Shown: piece by piece, positions 61,243 to 64,000 of the stretch | How the letters are laid out: each line of letters starts with the position of its first letter | How positions within the stretch are numbered: the first letter of the stretch is position 1 | DNA from: Pseudomonadota bacterium | GTDB taxonomy: Bacteria; Pseudomonadota; Alphaproteobacteria; Reyranellales; Reyranellaceae | Direction: 5' to 3' | NCBI GenBank assembly: GCA_018242505.1 | Contig: JAFEBU010000080.1 | Coordinates: forward strand, 20,369-84,368 | DNA length: 64,000 nt | The notes under the pieces: generated by a model | The model's input: the letters and a program-made list of their open reading frames with translations, nothing else | Databases searched by the model: none | What the model was told of the DNA's origin: nothing | Translations under genes and position numbers: made by a program

Positions 61243-61701
61243 ATGCCCGACATACGGCCCGTGTTCAATCAAGTGAACATCGTCAGCAACGACCCGGAGG
61301 CCTCCGTCAGATTCTATCGGCGACTCGGCGTGTCGATCCCCGATGACCAGATATGGCGCACCGGATCAGGCATCCATCACGTCAATGCGGAGACGCCGAA
61401 GAGTTCCGAACCGTCACGCTTCGAGGTCGACAGCGCAGACCTGGCGCGCATCTGGAACGCGGGCTGGCGAAACCATGCCGATCTCAAAGGCCGGGTCGTG
61501 ATCGGCTTCGGCGTCCGGGCACGCGAAGACGTCGATCGTCTCCATGCCGAGATGACGGCGGCGGGTTATCGCAGCCTGATGGCACCTTACGATGCATTTT
61601 GGGGCGCGCGATACGCCATCATCGAGGATCCGGACGGCCTTGCCGTCGGCCTCATGAGCGAAAAGTCGGACGAACACCGCTCACCTCCGCCCAAGGTGTG
61701 A
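61243..61701 (+). CDS. VOC family protein (glyoxalase/bleomycin-resistance fold)
   Basis: Small metalloprotein-like fold of 152 residues. The VOC beta-alpha-beta-beta-beta modules are visible: VFNQVNIVSNDPEASVRFYRRLG and GARYAIIEDPDGLAVGLMS. The family includes glyoxalase I, dioxygenases and antibiotic-binding proteins; activity is not decided by sequence. It starts a plus-strand pair with tlyA 6 bases downstream. Confidence 0.82.
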   Translation: MPDIRPVFNQVNIVSNDPEASVRFYRRLGVSIPDDQIWRTGSGIHHVNAETPKSSEPSRFEVDSADLARIWNAGWRNHADLKGRVVIGFGVRAREDVDRLHAEMTAAGYRSLMAPYDAFWGARYAIIEDPDGLAVGLMSEKSDEHRSPPPKV

Positions 61702-61707
61702 CCCGTC

Positions 61708-62449
<742 letters not shown>

Positions 62450-62460
<11 letters not shown>

Positions 62461-63409
62461 CCCGCGTCACCCTGAACTTGTTGTTGTCGGCCAGCGTCTC
62501 GAACGAGGCGAAGTGTGCCTTGAGCATGCCTTCATAGGGCAGGCCGCGATTGGCCACCAGGTAGAGCTGGCCGCTCGGCTTGAGCGCCCGCGAGGCAGCT
62601 TCGATCACTTTCTGGCCGAGTGTCGGGGTCGAGGCGCGGCCGGTATGGAAAGGCGGGTTACAAACGATGGCGTCATAGGGCGTTGGCGTAGGCTCGTTCG
62701 CGAGGTCGAGCCAATGAAATCGGGCGCGATCGTCTGTGATGTTGGCCTGCGCGGCTTCGATCGCGCGGTGTTCGGCGTCGATCAGATCAATATGCTGGAC
62801 GGCAGGCGAGCGCAGAACGCAACGCGCCAGATACCCCCAGCCGCAGCCAAAATCGGCAACATGACCCGACAAACCCTGCGGCAGGTGTTGGGCCAGGAAG
62901 GCCGAGCCACCGTCGATCCGGTCCCAGCTGAAGATGCCGGGTTGGCTGATCCAGCTCCCGTCGCCGACCAGCTGTAGATGCGTGAGTCCCAGCCAGTAGT
63001 CGGGCGGCGGACGCTCGGCTTTCACGAACCAGAAGACGCGGCTGTGGAACTTGGACAGAGTGCCGGCAAGTCCGAATGTCTTGCCGACCTGCCTCTCGAG
63101 GCTTGCCGCGCCATCTTCGTTGGCGCCGGCGCAGATCAAGGTGCCGCCGTTCGCGAGAAAGGACCAGCCGCGCGCGATGTTGGCGAAGTTCTCCTCCTTG
63201 TGCTTGGTGAGCAGCACAAGCCCCTGTTCGTACGATCCTCGCTCGATGCGGGGCGATGCCGTCTTGAGCCGCAGATAATCAGGCCGAAAGGATTGCTCGG
63301 CGTCGACGCCTTCGGAAGCCGGCGGCTCGGCGCGCAGAAAGAACGCCCGCTTGTGAGCGAGCGTTCCCGAGTCGAAAGCATGGGCGAGGGCGCGGCCCGC
63401 CTGGCTCAT
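62450..63409 (-). CDS. RsmC/RlmG-like SAM-dependent methyltransferase
   Basis: Class I methyltransferase of 319 residues. The MTS domain (about 170-315) has the SAM loop VADFGCGWGYLARCVLRS and the amino-methylation motif IVCNPPFHTG. The N-terminal half (about 1-160) is a degenerate methyltransferase-like lobe as in RsmC. This fits an rRNA m2G methyltransferase (RsmC G1207 or RlmG). It overlaps tlyA convergently at its 3' end. Confidence 0.88.
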
Positions 63410-63419
63410 GATCGCTCCC

Positions 63420-64000
63420 TCAGGGAACGAGGACGGCGCGTCCCATGATCAGGCCCTTGCGCAGCTCCTGCAGCGTGGCATCCGCTTCGTCGAGCTTGCG
63501 TTTGATGATCGGCACCGGCTCTGCCTTGCCGGCGGTGACGAGGTCCATCATCTCCTTCATCTCTGCCGGTGTGCCGGTGACCGAACCCATGATCTGGTTG
63601 CCGGTGAAGGCGAACATCGGCAGCGGCACCGTGAAGGTGCCGCCGAACAAGCCGACCACGATCAGCCGTCCGCCGCGCCCGAGCGCCCGCCAGCCGAATT
63701 GCGAGCTCGCCTCGGCGCCGACAAAGTCGATCGCCGCCCCGACGCCGGTGCCGCCGGTGAGCTCCATCACCTTCTTGCGCGCTTCCTTGTCACGAGGATC
63801 CACCGCGGCGCTGGCCCCATTCTCCAGCGCGAGCTTGCGCTTGTTCTCGTCGATGTCGGCGACGATCGGCTCGCGCCCCAGCACCGCCTTGGCGAAACGC
63901 ACGCCCATCAGGCCGACGCCACCGGCGCCGATCACCAGGATGGGGCGGCCGGCGTCATTGCCGACCGCCTTCTTTACCGCCCCGAAGGCAGTGATTCCCG
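63420..64000 (-). CDS. Zinc-type alcohol dehydrogenase, C-terminal part (5' end beyond window)
   Basis: The open frame runs off the window edge; about 193 residues are visible. The NAD-binding motif is VIGAGGVGLMGVRFAK, with the cofactor-selecting acidic residues in IVADIDENKRKLAL. The C-terminal lobe of the MDR alcohol dehydrogenase family is complete. The zinc-ligand half lies outside the window, so activity and length cannot be judged. Confidence 0.85.
   Translation of the reverse strand, partial: GITAFGAVKKAVGNDAGRPILVIGAGGVGLMGVRFAKAVLGREPIVADIDENKRKLALENGASAAVDPRDKEARKKVMELTGGTGVGAAIDFVGAEASSQFGWRALGRGGRLIVVGLFGGTFTVPLPMFAFTGNQIMGSVTGTPAEMKEMMDLVTAGKAEPVPIIKRKLDEADATLQELRKGLIMGRAVLVP

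Overview
The window is about 64 kb of GC-rich chromosome, densely packed with genes on both strands. It looks like core chromosome from an alphaproteobacterium of the Rhodospirillales/Reyranella kind. I infer this from codon use, a DUF1489 gene, the xseB-ispA-dxs and tlyA genes, and a complete isc operon headed by iscR; no rRNA or species marker is present to confirm it. I found no transposase, integrase, phage gene or CRISPR array. The one certain RNA gene is an elongator tRNA-Met.

Layout. 1-7.0 kb: an amine or amino-acid uptake and transamination cluster. A class IV aminotransferase (cut by the window edge) and a GntR/FCD regulator run leftward. A class III aminotransferase and a four-gene spermidine/putrescine-type ABC importer run rightward. 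A perfect 16-bp palindrome, probably the GntR operator, lies between them. 7.0-10.9 kb: a small unknown protein, a LysR regulator divergent from a TauE/SafE permease, HMG-CoA lyase and a LysE-type exporter. 10.9-17.8 kb: penicillin-binding protein 1C with its bacterial alpha-2-macroglobulin partner. 18-23 kb: DUF1489, then a TonB-dependent siderophore receptor divergent from two small membrane proteins and a PepSY membrane protein, with a Fur-box-like site between. 23-29 kb: a non-flagellar MotA/MotB-like pair, an inositol-monophosphatase-family enzyme, EF-P, a YjbR protein and the EF-P lysyltransferase EpmA. 29.6-42 kb: an MHS transporter, an orphan response regulator, glnE-bcp, a large YhdP/AsmA-like protein, tyrS, a HIT-like protein, anmK and an alpha/beta hydrolase.

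42-49 kb: one nine-gene isc operon (iscR, a NifS-like desulfurase, iscS, iscU, iscA, hscB, hscA, fdx, iscX) preceded by an excellent type 1 IscR site. It carries two intact cysteine desulfurases. mnmA, whose family takes sulfur originating from IscS, follows after two paralogous glycine-zipper lipoproteins. 51.5-55 kb: tRNA-Met, a 45-residue membrane protein, a possible structured RNA or attenuator before a ferredoxin-NADP reductase, a PaaI thioesterase and an IclR regulator. 55.2-64 kb: xseB-ispA-dxs (isoprenoid precursor synthesis), then an amidase, a 1-Cys peroxiredoxin, an SDR and a VOC protein placed between dxs and tlyA, then an RsmC-like methyltransferase and a truncated zinc-type alcohol dehydrogenase.

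Nothing here is convincingly a new multi-gene system. The best candidates for undescribed biology are the MotA/MotB-like pair with a duplicated cytoplasmic tail module, the second desulfurase in the isc operon, the ribosome-binding-site hairpin of the orphan response regulator, the probably leaderless mnmA start inside an 18-bp palindrome, and the structured leader before the ferredoxin-NADP reductase.
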